Below are positions 1 to 5,235 of a stretch of 6,760 nt of DNA, one piece after another. Both the position numbers and the translations under genes were made by a program. A model generated the notes under the pieces. That model was not told the origin of the DNA. It saw nothing but the letters and a program-made list of their open reading frames with translations, and searched no databases. Positions within the stretch are counted from its first letter, which is position 1. Each line of letters begins with the position of its first letter. This DNA comes from Vulcanimicrobiota bacterium (GTDB lineage Bacteria; Vulcanimicrobiota; Vulcanimicrobiia; Vulcanimicrobiales; Vulcanimicrobiaceae). The DNA is taken from NCBI GenBank assembly GCA_019233415.1, contig JAFAMK010000036.1:1-6760 (forward strand), in the 5' to 3' direction.

Positions 1-705
1 GATGCGCGGGATGTGCGGTGCGCCGCGGAAGTAGTGCGGATCGGCGGTCAGGACGAGCCGCGAGCCGCGCTCCCACGAGGCGACGCGGTACGGCCCGAGC
101 CCGACTGGCGCGGCGTTGTACGGATCGCGGTTGAGGTCGTGCTTGCCAGCGAGCAGATGCGCGGGCAGAATTGGATACGGGTCGTTCGCACCCATCGTGA
201 AGAACGACGGGACGAACGGCGAGAACGGCCGCGTCAACCGCACTTGCACCGTGTACGAATCGAGCGCACGAACCGACGCAACGTGGTCGAACCCGGTGCG
301 GTCCGGCACGGCGTTGTTCGGGTTCATCGCCGCGGAGAACGAAAACACAACGTCGTGCGCATCGAACGCGACGCCGTCGTGCCAGCGCGCATCGCGCCGT
401 AGACGATATGTGACGGTGCGCCCGTCCCCCGAGATGCCGCCGCTCGCGAGCGTCGGGACGTCGATCGCCAGGTCGGGGATCAGCCGCCCCGCGCCGTCGG
501 CGCGCAGCAGGTAGCCGTGGATGAGCGGCGCGATGTAGGTGACGCCCGCGTTGTCGAAGACGAGCGGGTTCAGCCCCGGCGGGTCGGCCGCGACCTGCAT
601 GTGCAGCGTCGCGTCCTGCGCAGCCGGTCGTGCTGCCGGTAAGCACGAGGAGAGGCCCAGCACCACCAGAGCGGCTACGGCGGTCCCGTGCAGCGCGAGC
701 TTCAT
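1..705 (-). CDS. ABC transporter solute-binding lipoprotein, family 5 (peptide/nickel type), 3' end missing
   Basis: This is the N-terminal 235 residues of an extracytoplasmic solute-binding protein of the SBP_bac_5 (DppA/OppA/NikA-like) family, which delivers oligopeptides, nickel or related ligands to an ABC permease. The reading frame is open from the ATG at 705 to the window edge; family members usually have about 500-600 residues, so about half is present. Seen directly: a hydrophobic leader with lipobox LSSC (Cys21), predicting a lipid-anchored protein; the early family pattern ADPPGLNPL (39-47) followed by LIPDLA (75-80); the core signature VTYRLRRDARWHDG (98-111) with AHDVVFSF (116-123); and GLGPYRV near 202-208 with YFRGAP (225-230). 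An AGGAGG lies 12 nt upstream of the start. The ligand cannot be told from this half. No permease or ATPase gene is visible here; they may lie further left. The family call is firm, the substrate unknown. Confidence 0.92.
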   Translation of the reverse strand, partial: MKLALHGTAVAALVVLGLSSCLPAARPAAQDATLHMQVAADPPGLNPLVFDNAGVTYIAPLIHGYLLRADGAGRLIPDLAIDVPTLASGGISGDGRTVTYRLRRDARWHDGVAFDAHDVVFSFSAAMNPNNAVPDRTGFDHVASVRALDSYTVQVRLTRPFSPFVPSFFTMGANDPYPILPAHLLAGKHDLNRDPYNAAPVGLGPYRVASWERGSRLVLTADPHYFRGAPHIPRI

Positions 706-717
706 GGCGCGCGGGTT

Positions 718-723
718 CCTCCT
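718..723 (-). promoter_or_regulatory. Ribosome binding site of the solute-binding protein gene
   Basis: A perfect AGGAGG (minus strand) sits 12 nt before the ATG at 705. The spacing is longer than ideal, but no other in-frame start fits it better, and the resulting leader and lipobox are well formed. Confidence 0.6.
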
Positions 724-751
724 AGAGCGTTTTCCAACCCGCTGTGAAGGT

Positions 752-781
752 GCGGGCGCACACGTTGCCGTGCGCGCCCGT
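752..781 (-). terminator. Strong intergenic hairpin, possible terminator of the lipoprotein gene
   Basis: Two 13-nt arms (752-764 and 769-781) pair around a 4-nt loop with one mismatch and one G-T pair. The hairpin begins 15 nt beyond the stop codon of the 797-2797 gene, where a terminator belongs. There is no U-tract after it on the minus strand, so it is not a textbook intrinsic terminator. It could instead be an mRNA-stabilising or attenuating structure ahead of the solute-binding protein gene, whose ribosome binding site lies about 30 nt further on. Confidence 0.4.
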
Positions 782-796
782 TCCCACACTGATGGC

Positions 797-2797
797 TCAG
801 GGAGCAGCGTCCATCCCGGAGACGTCGAGCTTGTAGAGGTTGTTACCGTTCGTGTACCAGAGGCGACTGTGCGATCCGGAGACGAACCCGGTGCCGGGTT
901 GAGTTACGCTCCCCAGCGTATAGCACTTAGAAGCTCCGGTACCAGGGTTTTGACGGCAAATCACGCTGGAGTTCGCCATCCAATACGAACCATCCGGGCC
1001 AAAGCCCTGTGGTCCGCCGGTCTGAATCGGTACGTTGTTCCGCGCGCCGGCGTGGCCCGAGGTGTCATAGCTCGCTATCGCAATCGTGTTGATGCGGTTG
1101 AAGTTGACAAGTCCGAGCAACGTCCCGGAAAGACCGGAGAGTATGGTCGTTGCATTCGTTCCTGCCGCCGGGATCGAAAACGTCGTCGCGCTAAGGTCCG
1201 AGATCGAATAGCGTGTCGCCGTTCCGGTCGATGTGCCCGTCGAAGCCCCGGTCCACATCCCATTGTCGGAGCCGCGGAGGAGCGGTCCGCAGACGGTATT
1301 GTTGGCATAGTTGACGATGTTGCCGCTCGTGTCGACCGTGTCGAAAACGCAATTGCCCGACCCGTCGCCGCCAGTGACGAAGAGTCGCTGATCCGAGGCG
1401 CTTTCGACATAGATCGCTTGCCGGTAGTCCGACAGCGACACGTTGATGTTCGATCCGGACGCGCTATACCGCCTGATGTTGACATTTGGCGCCGTTCCGC
1501 TCTGATTAAGACGGAAACCGATCCAGACGTCACCGTCGGTCCCGCTGGCTATCGCGTCGCCGAAGGAGTTGCTGACAACTTCGAGCTGGCTGATCGTACC
1601 CGAGCTGGGATCGAGCAGAGAAATCGTCGCGTCGTTGTTCGCGGAGGTGGTGGTCTCGACGATGACGCGTCCGTCGCCCAGTTCAGCATAGCGGTATGGT
1701 TGGCCGGTGAAGGTGTACGAGGTCACGACGCTAGGGGGAAGTGTCGGCGTGGGCGTCGGTGTGGGGCTCGGCGTCGGCGTCGGGTGCGGTGGCGGCGTAT
1801 GGACTGCGGCGATCGTCTTCACTTCCCACTGATCGATCGGGCTGTCGTAGACGACCTGGTAGTGCGGACTCGTGTTCGGTGTTGTCAGGAAGCAGTCAGG
1901 AGTAGTCGCCGGGGTCGGTGCCGGAACGATCGTCGGCCCGTACGCCGTCGCGCCGACCGGGATGTACGTTGACAGGTCGGCCGACGTGTCGAACCCCGTA
2001 ACGGCCTGTATCGGGAGCGTCGGACACGCACCGACGACGAACGAGTCGATGTTGAATACCGACGAGCCTTGCGTCGGCGTCGACGCCAGTGTGCTGCCTG
2101 TGAAGAGTGTGTCGTACGCGCTTGTCGTGTTGTTGAAGAGCAGCACCTGCCAGTTCGTCCCGACGTTCTGGACGGCGACGAAGTACTGATTTCCGTCGCC
2201 ATTGCCGAGGTCGGTCTCATAGGTGCTCTGGAAGGTTGCGTCGATCGTAGCCAGACTGTACTCGACATTCTGGCATGTATCGAACGCGTGGAGTTCGCGT
2301 GTGGTGTCGGCGTCGCCGGCATTTCTGAAGTAGACGGTCTTCAGCTCGATGCAGCTGTTCGAACCGATGGTCGTATCCGGCGAGACGAGATAGTTCTGAC
2401 CTGCTGCAGGATTGGGCAGCGAGAGCGTGGCGTTCGCCGTACCGTAGAATTGGACGGCTTCGATCGGCTGATTGTTCGCGTCGTTCGGGCCATACGTGAA
2501 GCCGACGACCTGTTCTTCATTTGCCGTCGTAACAACGGCCGAGGGTGATCGTCGTCCATGCGATTGGCCGACGATCGCTACGGGTCGCGGGCGATTGCGC
2601 TGCGGGCGAACGTTCGAGTTCCTTCCGAACCGCGGGGACGCTGGGCGCCGGGCGGATGATGCGGGTCCACTCGTGCTGTTCCCCGACGTCGCCGCACCTT
2701 GCGGCGAGATTGAGGTGGTTCCGGAGCAGCCAATGGCGACTGCGCACAAAAGCGTGCACAAGAGACTGCCAACGGCCAATCGTGACGATGGTTGCAT
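797..2797 (-). CDS. Large secreted lipoprotein: unknown N-terminal domain, Pro/Thr linker, beta-propeller-like C-terminal half
   Basis: This 666-residue protein belongs to no family I can name. The ATG at 2797 is preferred over an upstream in-frame ATG at 2842 because AGGAAG lies 7 nt before it and because translation then starts directly on a signal sequence. That leader has a hydrophobic core (7-23) and lipobox AIGC with Cys24 followed by Ser, suggesting lipid anchoring, probably in an outer membrane. Residues 25-94 are Ser/Gly- then Arg/Pro-rich and look disordered. Residues about 95-330 form a beta-rich domain with cysteines at 149, 175, 258 and 302, compatible with disulphides. A Pro/Thr linker spans 334-355. 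Residues 356-666 repeat a pattern of G-D-G followed by hydrophobic-W and then a strand (DGRVIV 375-380, DGDVWIGF 421-428, DNGMWTG 511-517, DGSYWMA 602-608, HSRLWYT 643-649). This resembles the blades of Vgb/NHL-type propellers, though that fold is my inference. A binding or surface role is plausible; no catalytic motif is seen. Confidence 0.8.
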   Translation of the reverse strand: MQPSSRLAVGSLLCTLLCAVAIGCSGTTSISPQGAATSGNSTSGPASSARRPASPRFGRNSNVRPQRNRPRPVAIVGQSHGRRSPSAVVTTANEEQVVGFTYGPNDANNQPIEAVQFYGTANATLSLPNPAAGQNYLVSPDTTIGSNSCIELKTVYFRNAGDADTTRELHAFDTCQNVEYSLATIDATFQSTYETDLGNGDGNQYFVAVQNVGTNWQVLLFNNTTSAYDTLFTGSTLASTPTQGSSVFNIDSFVVGACPTLPIQAVTGFDTSADLSTYIPVGATAYGPTIVPAPTPATTPDCFLTTPNTSPHYQVVYDSPIDQWEVKTIAAVHTPPPHPTPTPSPTPTPTPTLPPSVVTSYTFTGQPYRYAELGDGRVIVETTTSANNDATISLLDPSSGTISQLEVVSNSFGDAIASGTDGDVWIGFRLNQSGTAPNVNIRRYSASGSNINVSLSDYRQAIYVESASDQRLFVTGGDGSGNCVFDTVDTSGNIVNYANNTVCGPLLRGSDNGMWTGASTGTSTGTATRYSISDLSATTFSIPAAGTNATTILSGLSGTLLGLVNFNRINTIAIASYDTSGHAGARNNVPIQTGGPQGFGPDGSYWMANSSVICRQNPGTGASKCYTLGSVTQPGTGFVSGSHSRLWYTNGNNLYKLDVSGMDAAP
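1733..1798 (-). repeat. Pro/Thr-repeat linker region inside the lipoprotein gene
   Basis: Low-complexity DNA built from a degenerate 6-bp unit (ggcgtc/ggtgtg on the plus strand) encodes alternating Pro-Thr residues, 334-355 of the lipoprotein. Such segments are extended, rigid interdomain spacers in exported proteins. The unit is a candidate for length variation between strains. Confidence 0.85.
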
Positions 2798-3033
2798 AGA
2801 GATACTTCCTACTGGCGTATCGCTGAGGCAGATCCCCAACACCCGGTACAGGGGGATGGCGCTTCAAACGCGATCGCCGCTCCGTCGGCGGCTCTCCAAC
2901 TCGTTCGCAAACGACCCCGCTGCGTTGAACGAAAGGGACACCCCTGAACGGTTTCTTCCGCTCAAGGTATGCGGCGCCTGCTAGGTTGCTGAAGAGTGCC
3001 GTCCTTCACACGGCCAATCCGGGCCGAGCGGCG
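2798..3033. promoter_or_regulatory. Intergenic region ahead of the large lipoprotein gene
   Basis: This gap separates two minus-strand genes and must hold the lipoprotein promoter unless the two are co-transcribed. I see a good ribosome binding site (AGGAAG, 2805-2810), a weak 5-bp hairpin at 2875-2890 that would fall in the leader, and another weak 5-bp hairpin at 3011-3026, just after the stop of the small secreted protein gene. No convincing -35/-10 pair was found by eye, and no T-tract follows either hairpin. No gene is supported here. Confidence 0.35.
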
Positions 3034-3360
3034 CTACAGTCGGACGCGCGCGTCGGTGTGGTCGGGATCGACGCGCTGCCAGCCGGTCGTGCGGCCGTCG
3101 TTCGAGCCGGGGTTCGTCTCACGCCGCCACCATGCGACGCTCCCAGCCGTGTCGACCTCCCAAACGTCCCCGCGCGCGATCTTCTGCGTCCCGTAGAGCG
3201 TGGCGCCGTCGAGCGTCGCGCCGACACGCACTTCGACGACCACGCCTCGCGCAAACGAGCCGTTGTAGAACCGGATCAACCCGTCCGCGCGCGCCGGCCG
3301 ACCGAACAGAACCGCCGCCGCGGGCGACGCGAACACCGCGAGAACCTGCCCACGCGTCAT
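3034..3360 (-). CDS. Small secreted protein of unknown family
   Basis: This 108-residue protein has no family I recognise. The ATG at 3360 is chosen because GGAGG lies 5 nt upstream (3366-3370) and because translation starts on a signal peptide: an uncharged Ala/Val/Phe core (about 6-19) followed by Arg-Pro-Ala-Arg-Ala and a likely cleavage after Ala25. The same frame is open far upstream to 3990, but that part is the antisense of the YCII and sigma genes and is very Arg-rich, so it is rejected. The mature part of about 83 residues is predicted mostly beta: alternating hydrophobics at GVVVEVRVGATL (39-50), then DVWEVD (65-70) and VAWWRR (75-80), and a polar tail. It has no cysteines in the mature region and no second membrane segment, so it is probably periplasmic or extracellular. 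It is divergent from the YCII/sigma cassette across 144 bp. Function unknown. Confidence 0.75.
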   Translation of the reverse strand: MTRGQVLAVFASPAAAVLFGRPARADGLIRFYNGSFARGVVVEVRVGATLDGATLYGTQKIARGDVWEVDTAGSVAWWRRETNPGSNDGRTTGWQRVDPDHTDARVRL

Positions 3361-3365
3361 CGCCG

Positions 3366-3370
3366 CCTCC
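3366..3370 (-). promoter_or_regulatory. Ribosome binding site of the small secreted protein gene
   Basis: GGAGG on the minus strand, within a purine-rich run, 5 nt before the ATG at 3360. It fixes the start within a much longer open frame. Confidence 0.65.
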
Positions 3371-3387
3371 CCCGACCTCCCGGCCGG

Positions 3388-3402
3388 TAGAACTAATAAA
3401 TA
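3388..3402 (-). promoter_or_regulatory. AT-rich core of a probable promoter for the small secreted protein gene
   Basis: The stretch around 3389-3402 is the only markedly AT-rich patch in this divergent intergenic region and reads TATTTATTAGT on the minus strand, about 30-40 nt before the ATG at 3360. It is flanked by two short palindromes, CCGGCCGG (3380-3387) and AGCCGGCT (3406-3413). A -10-like element is plausible, but no good -35 partner is seen. Confidence 0.35.
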
Positions 3403-3428
3403 CGGAGCCGGCTGAGAACCGCCTGGGA

Positions 3429-3456
3429 TGTCGAAATGGCGACCGCCCCGGACGTC
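3429..3456 (+). promoter_or_regulatory. Candidate ECF-type promoter of the YCII/sigma cassette
   Basis: TGTCGA (3429-3434) is followed, after 18 nt, by CGTC (3453-3456). From memory, promoters assigned to ECF42 sigma factors carry TGTCGA at -35 and a CGA/CGTC-like -10 box upstream of the DGPF-type gene. The position fits: transcription would start near 3463, about 40 nt before the ATG at 3505. TGTCGA also occurs several times inside coding regions of this window, so the hexamer alone is weak evidence; its place in the intergenic region and the partner box carry the call. Confidence 0.5.
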
Positions 3457-3464
3457 ATGGAGGT

Positions 3465-3482
3465 GGACGCAAGATCGCGTCC
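3465..3482 (+). other. Hairpin in the predicted leader of the YCII mRNA
   Basis: GGACGC (3465-3470) pairs perfectly with GCGTCC (3477-3482) around a 6-nt loop. If transcription starts near 3463, this stem forms the extreme 5' end of the transcript, upstream of the AAAGGA ribosome binding site. It may protect the message from decay; a regulatory role is speculation. Confidence 0.4.
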
Positions 3483-3491
3483 GTGCTCGCG

Positions 3492-3497
3492 AAAGGA
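3492..3497 (+). promoter_or_regulatory. Ribosome binding site deciding the YCII start
   Basis: AAAGGA stands 7 nt before the ATG at 3505. In-frame ATGs at 3436 and 3457 lack such a site, and starting at them would add residues that do not fit the family's usual N terminus. Confidence 0.65.
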
Positions 3498-3504
3498 CGA
3501 ACCG

Positions 3505-3867
3505 ATGCAATATCTGCTCCTCTGCTACGTCGACGACGAAAAACGCTCGTACAATCTCTCCGGCGACGAAGGCCGCGCGCTTTACGGCTCGTACGTCGCC
3601 TACCGCCAGGCGCTGCAGGACGCCGGCGTCTTCGTCGGCAGCAACGCGCTGCAGGCGGTGTCGACGGCGACGCAGGTTCGCGTCAGCGACGGCAAGACGA
3701 CCGTCCTCGACGGCCCGTATCCCGATACCAAGGAACAGCTCGGCGGATACTTCCTGATCGAGGCGCCCGACCTCGACAGCGCACTCGCCTGGGCCGCACG
3801 CTGCCCCGCCGCGACCGAAGGGACGGTCGAGGTGCGCCCGATCATGCCGACGCCCGTCAGCGTGTGA
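3505..3867 (+). CDS. YCII-related (DGPF-type) protein, sigma-factor partner
   Basis: This 120-residue protein is a YCII/DGPF domain protein of typical length. The family has a small alpha/beta, ferredoxin-like dimeric fold; members are often encoded beside ECF sigma factors, and their biochemical role is unsettled. Seen directly: the usual N-terminal strand MQYLLLCYVD; the family's central motif LDGPYPDTKEQLGGYFLIEA (68-87), with Asp69-Gly70-Pro71 corresponding to the DGPF signature but Tyr at the Phe position; the helix DLDSALAWAARCP (89-101), where members read as D-x-D-x-A-x-x-W-A; and a C-terminal strand EVRPI. There is no signal peptide or membrane segment, so it is cytoplasmic. Its stop codon overlaps the GTG start of the sigma gene by four bases (GTGA), which predicts coupled translation and similar stoichiometry. 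It is probably a target of, or partner to, that sigma factor. The family call is firm, the function inferred only from context. Confidence 0.93.
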   Translation: MQYLLLCYVDDEKRSYNLSGDEGRALYGSYVAYRQALQDAGVFVGSNALQAVSTATQVRVSDGKTTVLDGPYPDTKEQLGGYFLIEAPDLDSALAWAARCPAATEGTVEVRPIMPTPVSV

Positions 3868-5156
3868 GCGCCGCCCCCGCGTATGACGCCGCCGAACGCG
3901 CCGCACGCGAGGGCTACGGCAAGCTCGTCGCGTTCCTCGCGGCGCGCTGCGGCGACGTCGACGCGGCGGAAGACGCACTCGCCGACGCATTCACGACCGC
4001 GCTCGAACGCTGGCCTGCCGACGGCGTCCCACGCAATCCCGAAGCATGGCTGCTCGTCGCGGCGCGCCGCCGCTTCGTCGACCGCGTGCGCCGCGAACGC
4101 AGCGCCGACCGCGCCCACGACCGGCTCACCGACGCCGCGCGCGACGCGCAAGCGGCGTTCGAGCGCGGCGAGATGATCGACGACGAACGGCTCGCGCTGA
4201 TCTTCGCCTGCGCACATCCCGCGATCGCGCGCGAACTGCGCGCACCGCTGATCCTGCAAACCATCCTCGGCCTCGACGCCGCGCGGATCGCGTCGGCATT
4301 CCTCACCTCGCCGGCAACGATGAGCCAGCGCCTCGTGCGCGCGAAGCGCAAGATTGCCGCGGCGCACATTCCGCTGCGCATCCCGCCCGACGAAAATCTC
4401 GCCGAACGGCTCGACGGCGTGCTCGACGCGCTCTACGCCGCGTTCGCCGCCGGCTGGTCGGACCCGATCGGCGACGACCCGCACACGCACGGCCTCGCGT
4501 TCGAAGCGATTTGGCTCGCACGCCTCGTCGCCGCATCATGCCCCGACGAACCGGAAACCCTCGGCCTCCTCGCGCTCATGCTGCACGCCGACGCGCGCCG
4601 TGACGCCCGTCGCGACGCAACCGGCGCCTACGTTCCACTCGACGACCAAGACCCCACCCGCTGGGACGCCGCCGCAATCGACGAAGCCGAAGCGCTCCTC
4701 GCTCGCGCCGCACGCGGTAACCGCATCGGCCGATTCCAACTCGAAGCCGCGATTCAATCCGCCTACGCCGTCCGCCGCTTCGGCCACGACCCCGACCGCA
4801 GCGCGATCGTCGCGTTCTACGACGCGCTCCTCGCCCGAACGAACTCCCCCGTCGTCGCCATCAACCGCGCCATGGCTCTCGGCCGCCTCCACGGCCCGAA
4901 CGCCGCCCTAGCCGCGCTCGATGCCGCCGCCACCGACCCACGACTCGCCACCTATCAACCCTACTGGGCCGCCCGCGCCGACGCCCTCGCCCGCACCGGC
5001 AACCCCACCGCCGCCCATGACGCCTACACCCGCGCCCTCGGCCTCACCGTCGACCCCGCAATCCGCCGTTTCCTCACCGCCCGCGCCACACGAGAGGGCG
5101 GCGCCCCTCCGCCGGACAACCGACGTTCGACGCCGGAGAGATGGCGGAGCGGTTGA
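3864..5156 (+). CDS. ECF RNA polymerase sigma factor with C-terminal helical extension (ECF42-like)
   Basis: This 430-residue protein redirects RNA polymerase to alternative promoters. The start is the GTG at 3864, overlapping the YCII stop; the frame stays open 244 codons further upstream, but that part is out-of-frame translation of other genes. Domains: sigma region 2 at about 17-80, with DAAEDALADAFTTALERWP then a helix ending WLLVAARRRFVDRVRRER; sigma region 4 at about 122-175, with a helix-turn-helix around LGLDAARIASAFLTSPATMSQRLVRAKRKI; a middle domain at about 188-290 (DUF6596 type) with the landmarks LYAAFAAGW, EAIWLARL and LLALMLHADAR; and a TPR-like helical part at about 291-405. 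This architecture and the YCII neighbour match ECF42, whose members lack anti-sigma genes and depend on the C-terminal extension; none is seen here either. The last 20 or so residues after LTARA look unconserved, and the final seven codons lie within tRNA-Ser. The third codon position is almost entirely C over the last 500 bases. Confidence 0.93.
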   Translation: MSAAPAYDAAERAAREGYGKLVAFLAARCGDVDAAEDALADAFTTALERWPADGVPRNPEAWLLVAARRRFVDRVRRERSADRAHDRLTDAARDAQAAFERGEMIDDERLALIFACAHPAIARELRAPLILQTILGLDAARIASAFLTSPATMSQRLVRAKRKIAAAHIPLRIPPDENLAERLDGVLDALYAAFAAGWSDPIGDDPHTHGLAFEAIWLARLVAASCPDEPETLGLLALMLHADARRDARRDATGAYVPLDDQDPTRWDAAAIDEAEALLARAARGNRIGRFQLEAAIQSAYAVRRFGHDPDRSAIVAFYDALLARTNSPVVAINRAMALGRLHGPNAALAALDAAATDPRLATYQPYWAARADALARTGNPTAAHDAYTRALGLTVDPAIRRFLTARATREGGAPPPDNRRSTPERWRSG

Positions 5157-5224
5157 ACGCGGCGGTCTTGAAAACCGCAGGCCCTTCGCGGGGCTCGTGG
5201 GTTCGAATCCCACTCTCTCCTCCA
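5135..5224 (+). tRNA. tRNA-Ser (anticodon UGA)
   Basis: A complete class II tRNA reading UCA/UCG-type serine codons. The 7-bp acceptor stem (5135-5141 with 5214-5220) is perfect. The D arm is 5144-5160 and the anticodon stem is GCGGT (5162-5166) with ACCGC (5174-5178) around loop CTTGAAA, giving anticodon TGA at 5169-5171. The long variable arm of 5179-5196 has a 4-bp stem, as expected for Ser. The T stem GTGGG/CCCAC encloses TTCGAAT (5202-5208). CCA is encoded at 5222-5224, leaving T5221 as discriminator, where bacterial tRNA-Ser usually has G. The first 22 bases overlap the end of the sigma-factor gene, and no separate promoter or terminator is visible, so it may be processed from the cassette transcript. 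Confidence 0.96.
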
Positions 5225-5235
5225 GGACACTCTGA

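Noticed and set aside
1733..1798. Tandem repeat as a CRISPR or mobile-element feature
   Set aside because: The units are 6-bp codon pairs for Pro-Thr in frame, with no spacers and no terminal inverted repeats.
539..1972. Long plus-strand open frame (477 codons)
   Set aside because: Antisense to the lipoprotein gene, very Arg-rich and lacking any domain pattern; the minus-strand reading has a signal peptide, a lipobox and a ribosome binding site.
1326..1996. Further TGTCGA boxes as ECF promoters
   Set aside because: They lie inside the lipoprotein coding sequence, without a gene start at the right distance; the hexamer is frequent in such GC-rich DNA.
3011..3026. Terminator after the small secreted protein gene
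   Set aside because: The stem is only 5 bp and no T-tract follows; recorded only as a weak hairpin.
3132..3863. N-terminal extension of the sigma factor by 244 codons
   Set aside because: The extension is Arg/Pro-rich, crosses the small secreted gene antisense and the YCII gene out of frame, and the sigma region 2 begins right after the GTG at 3864.
3361..3990. Upstream extension of the small secreted protein to 3990
   Set aside because: It is antisense to the YCII and sigma genes and basic in composition; the start at 3360 has its own ribosome binding site and signal peptide.
3600..4490. Minus-strand open frame of 296 codons opposite the sigma gene
   Set aside because: A shadow frame caused by high GC; the plus strand carries recognisable YCII and sigma domains.
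5197..5224. tRNA 3' end as an integration (att) site
   Set aside because: No integrase gene and no second copy of the tRNA 3' segment is visible in the window.
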